A stretch of 64,000 bases of DNA from positions 2,243,076-2,307,075 of the forward strand of contig NZ_CP010029.1 in the NCBI RefSeq assembly GCF_001656035.1, read 5' to 3'. This DNA is from Yersinia entomophaga. GTDB lineage: Bacteria; Pseudomonadota; Gammaproteobacteria; Enterobacterales; Enterobacteriaceae. The notes beneath the pieces were generated by a model. That model saw only the letters and a list, made by a program, of their open reading frames with translations. It was not told the origin of the DNA and searched no databases. A program made the position numbers and the translations under genes. This document shows, in pieces, positions 29,218 to 39,839 of the stretch. How positions within the stretch are numbered: the stretch's first letter is position 1; each line of letters opens with the position of its first letter.

Positions 29218-29300
29218 CACAATCCTCCTTTTGTTTCGCTGTCAATCGCTAACCTGTTCTAGTGACAAACAACAATCTCTATCACATATTTTAATGAATC

Positions 29301-29331
29301 TTGTAACAAGAGCGCTTACATTTGCTATGTT
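29301..29331 (+). promoter_or_regulatory. Candidate arcZ promoter
   Basis: A TTGTAA -35-like box (29301-29306) and a TATGTT -10-like box (29326-29331) precede the inferred ArcZ 5' end by a few bases. The 19-base spacing is long. In E. coli this promoter is repressed by phosphorylated ArcA; an ArcA site was not identified here. Confidence 0.45.
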
Positions 29332-29337
29332 GTTGCT

Positions 29338-29462
29338 TGTATGATGTATCAACGAATCCATAAAACCTGCGGACACACACAGAAATCAATACGCAGGTTC
29401 ACGTTTTCCCTGGTGTTGGCGCAGTATTCGCGCACCCCGGCCTCGGTCGGGGTTATTTTTTT
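29338..29462 (+). ncRNA. arcZ: Hfq-dependent small RNA ArcZ
   Basis: The 3' half contains TTTCCCTGGTGTTGGCGCAG (29405-29424), the conserved seed of processed ArcZ, and runs into GTATTCGCGCACCCCGG. A GC hairpin (ACCCCG / CGGGGT) with a run of T residues ends at about 29462. Location and orientation match E. coli: between arcB and elbB and opposite to arcB. ArcZ activates rpoS translation, represses several mRNAs and down-regulates arcB. The first ~65 bases are poorly conserved and the 5' end is estimated. Confidence 0.93.
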
Positions 29463-31792
29463 TCAGCTTCCGCAGTCCACTCACGCAGTACCTGAACATC
29501 GTTACGCCATTCCAGTTTCAGCTCATCAATCCAATCCTGAACGTTATCCCACCATGCTGGCAATGAAGGCGTTTGAATCTGCTGTGCCAGTTGCTGCAAA
29601 TGCCGTAAACCTACCGAACCTGCCGCCCCTTTAATTTTATGCGCTTCTTCGGCAATACCTTTTTGGTCACGAGCGGTCATATTGGAATCCAACACCGCCA
29701 GATAACCCGGCATCATCTGCTCGAACATTTCCAAACTCTGATGAATCAGCTGTGGTCCCACCAAATCGATGTATTGCTCCAACATCACGGTATCGAGTAA
29801 CGATTCATTAGTTTGCATCGGTTTATGTTCCTGTTTTTTTGTGGAGTGGGAAGGCTGATGATCCCAGAGCTGCTTGATCATTGCCGTTAAAGCCGGGACA
29901 GACAGCGGCTTGCTCAGCACGTCATCCATTCCAGCATCAAGATATTCTTTTTTATCTTTTAGAACGTTAGCCGTAAGCGCCACCAGCGGCGGCAAGTGGC
30001 AATGGCCATAATCCGCGCGAATTTTGCGAGCAATATCCAGCCCTGTCATATCCGGGAGCTGAATATCCAATAACACTAAATCAAAGTCATCCGGATTAAA
30101 CATATCCAACGCATCCTGGCCATTCATCGCCACCTCAACGCTGTTACCCAATTTTTCCAACACCGAGCGCGCCACAATCACGTTGAGTTCGATATCCTCC
30201 ACCAGCAGCACGTGCAGTGCTGGCAGCGGCATATCTTCATCAGACAACACGCTAGCCGCCTCATCCTGCACCGCAGGCGCCTTGATAGACAGCGTAAAGC
30301 AGGAACCGATGCCCTGAGTGCTTTTCACGGTGATATCGCCGCCCATGCTCTGCGCCAGCCGTTTGGACACCGCCAGCCCGATTCCGGTTCCGGTAGCCGG
30401 ACGCCCGCCGTTGCTGTCTTTCACCTGATAATACATAGCGAAGATTTTGTCTTGTTCATCCTGCGGAATTCCCATGCCGGAATCTTCCACTTCGAAGATC
30501 AGTCGGTCAGGATTTTCTCGTCGGATACGCACAACTATCTGCCCTTCCTGAGTGAATTTCACCGCATTACCAATCAGATTCCACAAAATCTGGCGTAGGC
30601 GAGTGCCGTCGGTGATGATTTTCTCTGGTAATGAACCCTGAGGTTCCATCAGGAATTTCAGACCTTTAGGCTGAACCAGCAAACCGGACAGGTTTTCCAG
30701 ATCGGTCATAAAACCGGTAAAGTCGATCGGTTGGTTGTCCAACTGCACTTTGCGCCGTTCCAACTTATCCATTTCGATAATATCGTTGAATATATTGCCC
30801 AGAGTGATGGCACTAACATGAATGGTTTTGAGGTATTTCAGCTGTTCATCGTTTAAATCGGTATCCAGCAAGATACGACTTAGGCCGACGATGCCATTAA
30901 GCGGCGTACGCAGCTCATGGCTGATTGTTGAGATGAAAGTGGTCTTATCCCTGCTGGCGTTCTCCAGCGCGTCTTGGTAGCGCTTACGCTCGGTTATATC
31001 GCGGCCAAAGCCCATCAGACCATGCCGTTTACCCACGCGATCGTAAAACGGTACTTTACGCAGTTCAAAACAGGCCTTACGCCCATCGGGGTACACCAGC
31101 CACTGTTCGTAGGTCAGAGAAACGTTGTGGCGGAAGACTTTTTCATCGGTTTCCATTACTTTTTCGGCAATATCTGGCGCGTAAACTTCCTGTGGCGTCA
31201 AGCCGACCAGCTGTTTCTCACTTTTACCGGTCAGCAACTCCATCGCGCGGTTACAGCCGGAAAATTCATTATCTTCGTTACGGTAGTAGACCAAATCGGG
31301 GGATGCATCGAGGAAGGAACGTAATAGGGCGGATTGTTGCCCTAATTCCACCTGCGCCTGCTCACGGTGCCCCATTTCCTCTTTCAGTTTATCCACAACC
31401 TGTAGATGGGCTTTCTCCGCTTTCTCGCGTTCGATAATTTCCAGATTTAGCTGCGAGATATTTTCCTGCAATTGCTGATTCAGTTCCCGATCGCGATAAC
31501 GCATGATTTCCAGCTTATCTACCAGTCTGGATAGTCGCTGACGGGATTCCTCCAGCTGTTCCACCACCACTGACAGGAAGTAAACCGCCCACGGCGTGAT
31601 TAACAGGCCGAAAAAGATGGAGCGAACAAAATCGATGCTTTCGACCGAGCCGCGTAATACCAAAGTGACGGCCATTTGCACCACCATCGCCAGTATTACC
31701 AGCACCGAAGCCAGCAGCAGCGAGAAGCGCACCAGCCCTAACTTCACCATTAAATCAACGTAATACTGGGCTAATACCCTGATTTGCTTCAT
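29453..31792 (-). CDS. arcB: Anaerobic sensor histidine kinase ArcB
   Basis: This 779-residue tripartite kinase of the Arc redox system phosphorylates ArcA under low oxygen. Order: two membrane helices (to ~77), coiled coil, PAS (~150-270), kinase with His292, receiver with Asp576, and Hpt with His718 in AHKIKGAAGS. The redox-active PAS cysteines Cys180 and Cys241 are conserved. ATG 31792 follows GGAG and gives the MKQIR N-terminus of the family; the frame's earlier start adds five residues. The 3' end overlaps the ArcZ terminator on the opposite strand. Confidence 0.98.
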   Translation of the reverse strand: MKQIRVLAQYYVDLMVKLGLVRFSLLLASVLVILAMVVQMAVTLVLRGSVESIDFVRSIFFGLLITPWAVYFLSVVVEQLEESRQRLSRLVDKLEIMRYRDRELNQQLQENISQLNLEIIEREKAEKAHLQVVDKLKEEMGHREQAQVELGQQSALLRSFLDASPDLVYYRNEDNEFSGCNRAMELLTGKSEKQLVGLTPQEVYAPDIAEKVMETDEKVFRHNVSLTYEQWLVYPDGRKACFELRKVPFYDRVGKRHGLMGFGRDITERKRYQDALENASRDKTTFISTISHELRTPLNGIVGLSRILLDTDLNDEQLKYLKTIHVSAITLGNIFNDIIEMDKLERRKVQLDNQPIDFTGFMTDLENLSGLLVQPKGLKFLMEPQGSLPEKIITDGTRLRQILWNLIGNAVKFTQEGQIVVRIRRENPDRLIFEVEDSGMGIPQDEQDKIFAMYYQVKDSNGGRPATGTGIGLAVSKRLAQSMGGDITVKSTQGIGSCFTLSIKAPAVQDEAASVLSDEDMPLPALHVLLVEDIELNVIVARSVLEKLGNSVEVAMNGQDALDMFNPDDFDLVLLDIQLPDMTGLDIARKIRADYGHCHLPPLVALTANVLKDKKEYLDAGMDDVLSKPLSVPALTAMIKQLWDHQPSHSTKKQEHKPMQTNESLLDTVMLEQYIDLVGPQLIHQSLEMFEQMMPGYLAVLDSNMTARDQKGIAEEAHKIKGAAGSVGLRHLQQLAQQIQTPSLPAWWDNVQDWIDELKLEWRNDVQVLREWTAEAEKK

Positions 31793-31943
31793 AACCACTC
31801 CCGTCAAACTTCATGCGATAAATCATACCGCAAAACCAGAAATAGATAAGGCGGGTTGCCAAGAAGTGTGGAAAAGACTGCAAATCAACGGGAAATTGCG
31901 AAAGTTGAGAATGGCGATAGCCCGCAGACACGCCAAAAATAAT

Positions 31944-32050
31944 GGGCGATGCGCTGTAGCCAAGTTGGGGTGTGCACAGCACGCAAGAAGCGGAGCCTGC
32001 ACAAACCAGGTGCGGATTTTGATCACTGCGTCAGCCCAAAATGGCGACGC
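31944..32050 (+). repeat. Dispersed 107-base intergenic repeat, copy 2
   Basis: This is the gap-free partner of 21834-21940, in the same orientation on the plus strand. It is followed directly by a nine-base-pair hairpin (CCTAAGCCT / AGGCTTAGG, 32051-32076). The hairpin differs in sequence from that of copy 1 but sits at nearly the same offset. It lies in the arcB-yhcC intergenic region. Confidence 0.75.
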
Positions 32051-32076
32051 CCTAAGCCTATCTCCCAAGGCTTAGG

Positions 32077-32216
32077 GCGTTCGAGCGACAGTCAAACTGA
32101 GTACGCCTGCGCGCAGTGCCCCGGATTTACACCCAGTAGCACGCGAGGAGGTAGCAGTACGCGAGGAGGCCGAGCACAACCCAAGTTCAGGTGACAAACG
32201 CCTTGTAGCCGATCAC
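32077..32216. other. Non-coding tail of repeat copy 2
   Basis: This stretch contains two copies of ACGCGAGGAGG (32141-32151 and 32159-32169) inside an 18-base tandem unit. A TTGTAG/CTACAA hairpin (32203-32222) enters the yhcC stop codon and may serve as the 3' hairpin of yhcC. No gene is supported. Confidence 0.5.
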
Positions 32217-33119
32217 CTACAAAGCGGAGGCTTGGCCTCCGTGGGCTAACATATACCGATTCAACTCCACCATACCGGTCCAGCGATTTTCGCACCACAG
32301 CGGAGCCAACAGGGTTGGGCGACGAGCACTGGCGGAAATTCGGTGATAGACAATATCGGCGGGTGTATGACGAATCATTTCTCCGGCGGTAACCACATAG
32401 TCTTCCAGAGCCAGTTCCGGCAAACGCCCTGCTCGCCAGGCTTTAGCCATAGTGCTGCCTTCCACGATATGAAGCGGATGCAGTTTTAGTCCATCCACGC
32501 CGGTATCCACAACTTGTTGCAGAGTTTGCAGGCATTGCGCTTGATTTTCGCCGGGCAAGCCAACGATCAAATGGCAACACACTTTCAGACCGCGCGCGCT
32601 GGCACGGCGAGCCGTTTGTTGGTAGCTGGCGAAATCATGGCCTCGGTTAATACGTTTGAGGGTTTTATCATTGGCAGTTTGTAGCCCCAGCTCCAGCCAG
32701 ACTTCGTAACCTTGCCGATGATAACCACTCAGCAGGTCTAATACCGCATCCGGTACGCAGTCTGGCCGGGTTCCCACACAAACGCCAACGATATCCGCTT
32801 CGGCTAAAGCCTGTTGGTACATGGCTGCCAACGCATTAACTTCGGCATAAGTGCTGGTATAAGCCTGAAAATAAGCCAGATAGCGATTAGCTCGGTTAAC
32901 TTTCTTCGCCTGCGCTTCCAGTTGCTCGCTAATGGTTCGTAGCTGCATTTGTTCGTCAGCAAACGAAGCCACCTGGCAAAATGTGCAACCACCACGCCCC
33001 AGAGTACCGTCCCTATTCGGGCAGCTAAAACCGCCGTGGAGCGTGAGTTTATGGATTTTTTCACCATAGCGGCGCTGTAAATCCGCACCAAACATATTGA
33101 CTAATTGCTGCAACTGCAT
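32217..33119 (-). CDS. yhcC: Radical SAM protein YhcC
   Basis: This 300-residue member of the YhcC/TIGR01212 radical SAM family has the cluster cysteines Cys33, Cys45 and Cys48 in FSCPNRDG and GGCTFC. This is the family's CX11CX2C spacing, not the canonical CX3CX2C. A radical-SAM barrel with LELGLQTANDKTLKRINRGH follows. The substrate is unknown, though an Elp3-like RNA-modification link has been suggested. It lies between arcB and divergent gltB, as in E. coli. Confidence 0.93.
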   Translation of the reverse strand: MQLQQLVNMFGADLQRRYGEKIHKLTLHGGFSCPNRDGTLGRGGCTFCQVASFADEQMQLRTISEQLEAQAKKVNRANRYLAYFQAYTSTYAEVNALAAMYQQALAEADIVGVCVGTRPDCVPDAVLDLLSGYHRQGYEVWLELGLQTANDKTLKRINRGHDFASYQQTARRASARGLKVCCHLIVGLPGENQAQCLQTLQQVVDTGVDGLKLHPLHIVEGSTMAKAWRAGRLPELALEDYVVTAGEMIRHTPADIVYHRISASARRPTLLAPLWCENRWTGMVELNRYMLAHGGQASAL

Positions 33120-33809
33120 AATCTGGAGGATGCCTGTCGTAAAAGTCGCTTAGCCTAACTGGTCAGGGTGTTCCGTGCGATGACAGAGATCAACTCCCAC
33201 TCCCTCGGGTGCAACTTCGCATAACCATTCACTATAAATGCAAATAAAATCATTTAGCTACCGATTAATTTTTCTAATCTCGGCAAACACCTTACCGCAT
33301 CTATTACAAATTGATGAAAAATAGTTTTAAATGTCACAAAATCATTAAATCACAGAATATCACTCTGACATCCCCACCAGCACTAGCATGGTGCAGAGAT
33401 TTGACGATTGCACTATAGTGAGACAGCTCACACTTCTACTGCCCATCAACGACTCTTTCACCGGGTCAAAAATGCATAAATTATTTTTAATATCATATAG
33501 ATAAATCATTTTTTGTGATCTGGATATATCTTAGGCCTATATTTGACCTCGGTATTCTTTCTCGCTAAGTTGGAAGTCCGCTGGAAGCTTTCTAGACGGG
33601 CAAACGTCTAGTCATAATTATGCAGTTATTTAAGACTCCCTCTTAAAACAAGTCATATACCACTTGTGAGACCATCACGAGAGGTCATTGACGGAGGGCG
33701 GAAAAGCAGATTTGCCGCGCCAGGCGCGCCTGTCAGCCCACCCGTCACCGTGAATTGTCCCTCGCAGTCGGTTGTGAGAGTCACGCAGAGCCTGGGGAGG
33801 TTCACTGAT
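33120..33809. promoter_or_regulatory. gltBD upstream regulatory region and leader
   Basis: This 690-base divergent region holds no independent gene. The left part is AT-rich (about 33230-33530), fitting the Lrp/IHF-type control known for E. coli gltBD, though no site was assigned. A hairpin CTAGACG-N6-CGTCTAG lies at 33592-33611. From GTG 33666 an open frame runs in phase into gltB. Because the strong GGGGAGG (33793-33799) sits just before ATG 33810, I treat that stretch as leader. Confidence 0.5.
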
Positions 33810-36800
33810 ATGTTGTACGATAAATCCCAAGAGAAGGACAATTGCGGTTTTGGTCTCATCGCCCACATAGAAGGCGAACCAAGCCACAAGGTCGTGCGTA
33901 CTGCAATACACGCGCTGGCCCGTATGCAACACCGTGGTGCTATTCTCGCTGATGGTAAAACTGGCGATGGCTGCGGTTTACTCTTACAAAAACCGGATCG
34001 TTTTTTCCGCATGGTCGCCGAAGAGCGCGGCTGGCGTTTGGCAAAAAATTACGCCGTTGGCATGATATTCCTTAGCCAAAACGATGAACTGGCTAACGCA
34101 AGCCGCCGCATCGTTGAAGAAGAGCTACAAAACGAAACCCTTTCCGTGGTGGGCTGGCGCGAAGTGCCGACCAACCCTGATGTTCTTGGTGAAATCGCCC
34201 TTTCCTCTCTGCCGCGTATCGAACAGATTTTTGTTAACGCTCCGGCCGGATGGCGCCCGCGCGATATGGAGCGCCGCCTGTTTGTCGCGCGTCGCCGTAT
34301 CGAAAAACGCATCTCAGATTTAGATTTCTACGTTTGTAGCTTCTCCAATCTGGTGACGATCTATAAAGGCCTGTGTATGCCTGCGGATCTGCCACGTTTT
34401 TATCTGGATCTGGCAGATTTACGCCTCGAATCGGCCATTTGCCTGTTCCATCAGCGTTTTTCCACTAATACCGTGCCGCGCTGGCCGCTGGCTCAGCCGT
34501 TCCGCTATCTGGCGCACAACGGTGAAATCAATACTATTGCCGGTAACCGTCAGTGGGCGCGCGCTCGTGCCTATAAATTTAAAACACCGCTGATTCCCGA
34601 TTTGCAGGACGCAGCGCCTTTCGTCAACGAAACCGGTTCAGACTCCAGCTCGCTGGATAATATGCTGGAATTGTTCCTCAGCGGCGGGATGGATCTGATC
34701 CGCGCTATGCGTTTGCTGGTACCACCGGCTTGGCAGAATAACCCGGATATGGATACCGACCTGCGTGCCTTCTTCGACTTTAACTCCATGCATATGGAGC
34801 CGTGGGATGGCCCAGCGGGTATCGTGATGTCTGACGGGCGCTACGCCGCCTGTAACCTCGACCGTAACGGTCTACGTCCGGCGCGCTACGTGATTACCAA
34901 AGACAAGCTGATTACCTGCGCTTCCGAAGTAGGGATCTGGGATTACCAGCCCGATGAAGTGGTAGAGAAAGGCCGCGTTGGCCCCGGCGAACTGATGGTG
35001 ATCGACACTCGCAGCGGCAAGATCCTGCATTCAGCCGAAACCGATAACGATCTGAAAAGCCGCCATCCGTACAAAGAATGGATGGAAAAAAACGTTAAGC
35101 GCCTGGTGCCATTTGAGGACCTGCCGGAAGATCAGGTCGGAAGCCGCGAGCTGGATGATACTCAGCTCGAAACCTATCAAAAGCAATTCGGTTATACCAA
35201 CGAAGAACTGGATCAAATCATCCGCGTATTGGGTGAAAACGGTCAGGAAGCGACAGGCTCAATGGGCGATGACACCCCATTTGCCGTGCTTTCCAGCGGC
35301 CCGCGCATTATTTATGACTATTTCCGCCAGCAGTTTGCGCAGGTTACCAACCCGCCTATCGATCCGCTGCGAGAAGCTCACGTGATGTCACTGGCGACCA
35401 GTATCGGCCGTGAAATGAACGTATTCTGCGAGGCCGAAGGTCAGGCGCACCGTTTGAGCTTTAAATCCCCGATTTTGCTGTATTCGGATTTCCAGCAGCT
35501 CACTACGCTGGAAGGCGAGTATTATCGCGCCGATCGGCTGGATCTGACGTTTGATCCGAGCCAGCAAGATCTGCAACAGCGCGTTTTATCACTGTGCGAC
35601 GAAGCCGAGCGTAAAGTTCGCGATGGTGCCGTAATGCTGGTGCTCTCCGACCGCTCGATTTCCCAAACCCGTCTACCGGTGCCCGCACCAATGGCCGTGG
35701 GTGCGATTCAGACTCGATTAGTAGAAAAAAACCTGCGCTGCGATGCCAACATCATTGTTGAAACCGCCAGCGCCCGCGATCCGCATCACTTCGCCGTATT
35801 ACTCGGCTTTGGTGCTACCGCTATCTATCCTTATTTAGCTTATGAATCATTGGCTAAATTGGTCGACACACAGGCTATAGATAAAAAGTACCGCGATGTG
35901 ATGCTCAACTATCGCAACGGTATCAACAAAGGCTTGTATAAGATCATGTCCAAAATGGGCATCTCGACGATTGCGTCTTATCGCTGCGCCAAGTTGTTTG
36001 AAGCCGTAGGCCTGCACAAAGAGCTGTCTGAACTGTGTTTCCAGGGTGTGGTTAGCCGTATCGGAGGCGCTAACTTCAGCGATTTCCAGCAAGATCTGCA
36101 AAATCTCTCCAAACGAGCCTGGCTCAAGCGTAAGCCGTTGGATCAAGGCGGTTTACTCAAATTTGTCCATAATGGCGAATACCACGCGTATAACCCGGAT
36201 GTGGTCAATACGTTGCAGAAAGCCGTTCACAGCGGTGAATACAGCGATTACGAAGCTTACTCAAAACTGGTTAACGAACGTCCAGTGGCTACGCTGCGCG
36301 ATCTCTTGGCAATCAAGCCGCAAGGTACGCCGATCCCAGTAGATCAAGTGGAACCAGCAGAATCTCTCTTTACCCGTTTCGATACGGCGGCAATGTCTAT
36401 CGGCGCGCTCAGTCCGGAAGCCCACGAATCATTGGCTATCGCTATGAATAGTTTGGGTGGATTCTCCAACTCCGGTGAAGGTGGCGAAGATCCGGTGCGC
36501 TATGGCACCAACAAAGTCTCGCGAATCAAACAGGTAGCATCTGGTCGTTTTGGTGTCACTCCGGCCTATCTGGTTAACGCCGATGTTATTCAGATCAAAG
36601 TAGCCCAAGGGGCAAAACCGGGCGAAGGCGGCCAGTTACCGGGTGATAAAGTTACGCCCTACATCGCTAAACTGCGCTATTCCGTACCCGGTGTGACGCT
36701 CATTTCGCCACCGCCGCACCACGATATTTACTCCATCGAAGATTTAGCACAGCTGATTTTCGATTTGAAACAGGTCAATCCGAAGGCAATGATTTCGGTG

Positions 36801-38267
36801 AAACTGGTTTCCGAGCCGGGAGTCGGCACTATCGCCACCGGCGTGGCCAAAGCCTATGCCGATTTAATTACCATCGCCGGTTACGACGGCGGCACTGGTG
36901 CCAGCCCGCTTTCATCAGTTAAGTACGCCGGTTGCCCGTGGGAACTGGGTCTGGTGGAAACGCAACAGGCACTGGTTGCTAACGGTCTGCGTCATAAAAT
37001 CCGTTTACAGGTGGACGGCGGCCTGAAGACCGGCGTTGATATTGTCAAAGCCGCGATTCTGGGTGCAGAAAGCTTCGGTTTCGGCACGGGGCCTATGGTG
37101 GCTTTAGGCTGTAAATACCTACGTATTTGTCATCTGAATAACTGCGCCACCGGTGTAGCAACTCAGGACGAAAAACTGCGTCGCGATCACTACCACGGCC
37201 TGCCGGAGCGCGTAGTCAATTACTTCCAGTTTATCGCCAGAGAAACTCGCCAGATCATGGCCGAACTGGGCGTAAGCCAACTGGTTGATTTGATTGGTCG
37301 TACCGATATGTTGATCGAGTTGGATGGCATTTCCGCCAAGCAGAACAAGCTGGACTTGTCATCCTTGCTGGCCACAGCCAAACCGCATCCAGGCAAAGCG
37401 CTGTACTGTACCGAAAACAATCCCCCGTTCGATAAAGGCTCACTGAACAAAGCGTTGCTGGAACAGGCTGAACCGCATATTGAAGCCAAACAAAGCAAAA
37501 CTTTCTACTTTGATATTCGCAACACCGATCGCTCGGTTGGTGCCGCACTGTCAGGGGCGATCGCCGCGAAGCATGGAGATCAAGGGCTGGCGACCGATCC
37601 GATCAAAGCGCATTTCTCCGGTACCGCCGGGCAGAGCTTTGGCGTATGGAATGCCGGCGGCGTTGAATTAACGCTAACCGGTGATGCCAACGACTACGTC
37701 GGCAAAGGCATGGCCGGCGGTCGCATTGCGGTTCGTCCTCCGGTAGGCTCGGCTTTCCGTAGCCATGAAGCCAGCATTGTCGGTAATACCTGTCTGTATG
37801 GCGCAACCGGCGGTAAGCTCTTCGCCGCAGGTCGCGCTGGTGAACGTTTCGCCGTGCGCAACTCCGGCGCTATCACCGTAGTTGAAGGTATCGGCGATAA
37901 CGGCTGTGAATATATGACCGGCGGCATCGTCTGCGTGCTCGGTCGCACCGGTATCAACTTCGGTGCCGGTATGACCGGTGGATTCGCCTATGTATTGGAC
38001 GAAGACGGCGAGTTCCGTAAACGCGTTAACCCTGAGTTGGTAGAAGTATTGGATGTCGATGAACTGGCTATCCATGAGGAACATCTGCGCGGGCTAATCA
38101 CTGAACACGTTCAGTTGACCGGGTCCAGCCGTGGCGAGGAAATCCTGGCTAACTGGCCGGATTGGGTTAGTAAATTCGCCTTGGTGAAACCAAAATCCAG
38201 CGATGTGAAAGCACTGCTGGGCCACCGTAGCCGTTCCGCAGCTGAGCTGCGGGTTCAAGCGCAGTAA
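33810..38267 (+). CDS. gltB: Glutamate synthase (NADPH) large subunit GltB
   Basis: This 1485-residue subunit transfers glutamine amide nitrogen to 2-oxoglutarate to make two glutamates. An 11-residue propeptide (MLYDKSQEKDN) precedes the nucleophile Cys12 (CGFG) of the class II glutaminase domain (to ~420). A central domain, the FMN-binding synthase barrel with GGTGASPLSS, and the 3Fe-4S cysteines in CKYLRICHLNNC follow. The C-terminal domain is a GXG beta-helix. ATG 33810 has GGGGAGG before it and gives nearly the RefSeq E. coli length; GTG 33666 would add 48 residues. Confidence 0.97.
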   Translation: MLYDKSQEKDNCGFGLIAHIEGEPSHKVVRTAIHALARMQHRGAILADGKTGDGCGLLLQKPDRFFRMVAEERGWRLAKNYAVGMIFLSQNDELANASRRIVEEELQNETLSVVGWREVPTNPDVLGEIALSSLPRIEQIFVNAPAGWRPRDMERRLFVARRRIEKRISDLDFYVCSFSNLVTIYKGLCMPADLPRFYLDLADLRLESAICLFHQRFSTNTVPRWPLAQPFRYLAHNGEINTIAGNRQWARARAYKFKTPLIPDLQDAAPFVNETGSDSSSLDNMLELFLSGGMDLIRAMRLLVPPAWQNNPDMDTDLRAFFDFNSMHMEPWDGPAGIVMSDGRYAACNLDRNGLRPARYVITKDKLITCASEVGIWDYQPDEVVEKGRVGPGELMVIDTRSGKILHSAETDNDLKSRHPYKEWMEKNVKRLVPFEDLPEDQVGSRELDDTQLETYQKQFGYTNEELDQIIRVLGENGQEATGSMGDDTPFAVLSSGPRIIYDYFRQQFAQVTNPPIDPLREAHVMSLATSIGREMNVFCEAEGQAHRLSFKSPILLYSDFQQLTTLEGEYYRADRLDLTFDPSQQDLQQRVLSLCDEAERKVRDGAVMLVLSDRSISQTRLPVPAPMAVGAIQTRLVEKNLRCDANIIVETASARDPHHFAVLLGFGATAIYPYLAYESLAKLVDTQAIDKKYRDVMLNYRNGINKGLYKIMSKMGISTIASYRCAKLFEAVGLHKELSELCFQGVVSRIGGANFSDFQQDLQNLSKRAWLKRKPLDQGGLLKFVHNGEYHAYNPDVVNTLQKAVHSGEYSDYEAYSKLVNERPVATLRDLLAIKPQGTPIPVDQVEPAESLFTRFDTAAMSIGALSPEAHESLAIAMNSLGGFSNSGEGGEDPVRYGTNKVSRIKQVASGRFGVTPAYLVNADVIQIKVAQGAKPGEGGQLPGDKVTPYIAKLRYSVPGVTLISPPPHHDIYSIEDLAQLIFDLKQVNPKAMISVKLVSEPGVGTIATGVAKAYADLITIAGYDGGTGASPLSSVKYAGCPWELGLVETQQALVANGLRHKIRLQVDGGLKTGVDIVKAAILGAESFGFGTGPMVALGCKYLRICHLNNCATGVATQDEKLRRDHYHGLPERVVNYFQFIARETRQIMAELGVSQLVDLIGRTDMLIELDGISAKQNKLDLSSLLATAKPHPGKALYCTENNPPFDKGSLNKALLEQAEPHIEAKQSKTFYFDIRNTDRSVGAALSGAIAAKHGDQGLATDPIKAHFSGTAGQSFGVWNAGGVELTLTGDANDYVGKGMAGGRIAVRPPVGSAFRSHEASIVGNTCLYGATGGKLFAAGRAGERFAVRNSGAITVVEGIGDNGCEYMTGGIVCVLGRTGINFGAGMTGGFAYVLDEDGEFRKRVNPELVEVLDVDELAIHEEHLRGLITEHVQLTGSSRGEEILANWPDWVSKFALVKPKSSDVKALLGHRSRSAAELRVQAQ

Positions 38268-39695
<1,428 letters not shown>

Positions 39696-39725
39696 ATTTG
39701 CCAGTAGGTAGGCAGAAATACACTA

Positions 39726-39755
39726 AAAGGGCTGATATTCAGCCCTTTGTTATTT
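39726..39755 (+). terminator. Bidirectional terminator between gltD and tpsA
   Basis: A perfect ten-base-pair stem (AAAGGGCTGA / TCAGCCCTTT) with a three-base loop carries T-rich DNA on both sides. It can stop both gltBD and the convergent tpsBA transcript. Confidence 0.9.
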
Positions 39756-39839
39756 CACTCTCATATAAATGGCGAGCCATCATTTGTGGGTAACCATATA
39801 TCAAATTGAAGTCTTCAATCAGCTCACCGAATCAGGTAA

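Noticed and set aside
31949-32194. An 81-residue frame over repeat copy 2, with overlapping frames on both strands
   Set aside because: It shares only the repeat DNA with copy 1 in a different frame context and has no ribosome-binding site.
37674-38084. A 136-residue minus-strand frame inside gltB
   Set aside because: It is a shadow of the Gly/Ala-rich GltB C-terminal domain, with no start signals or homology.
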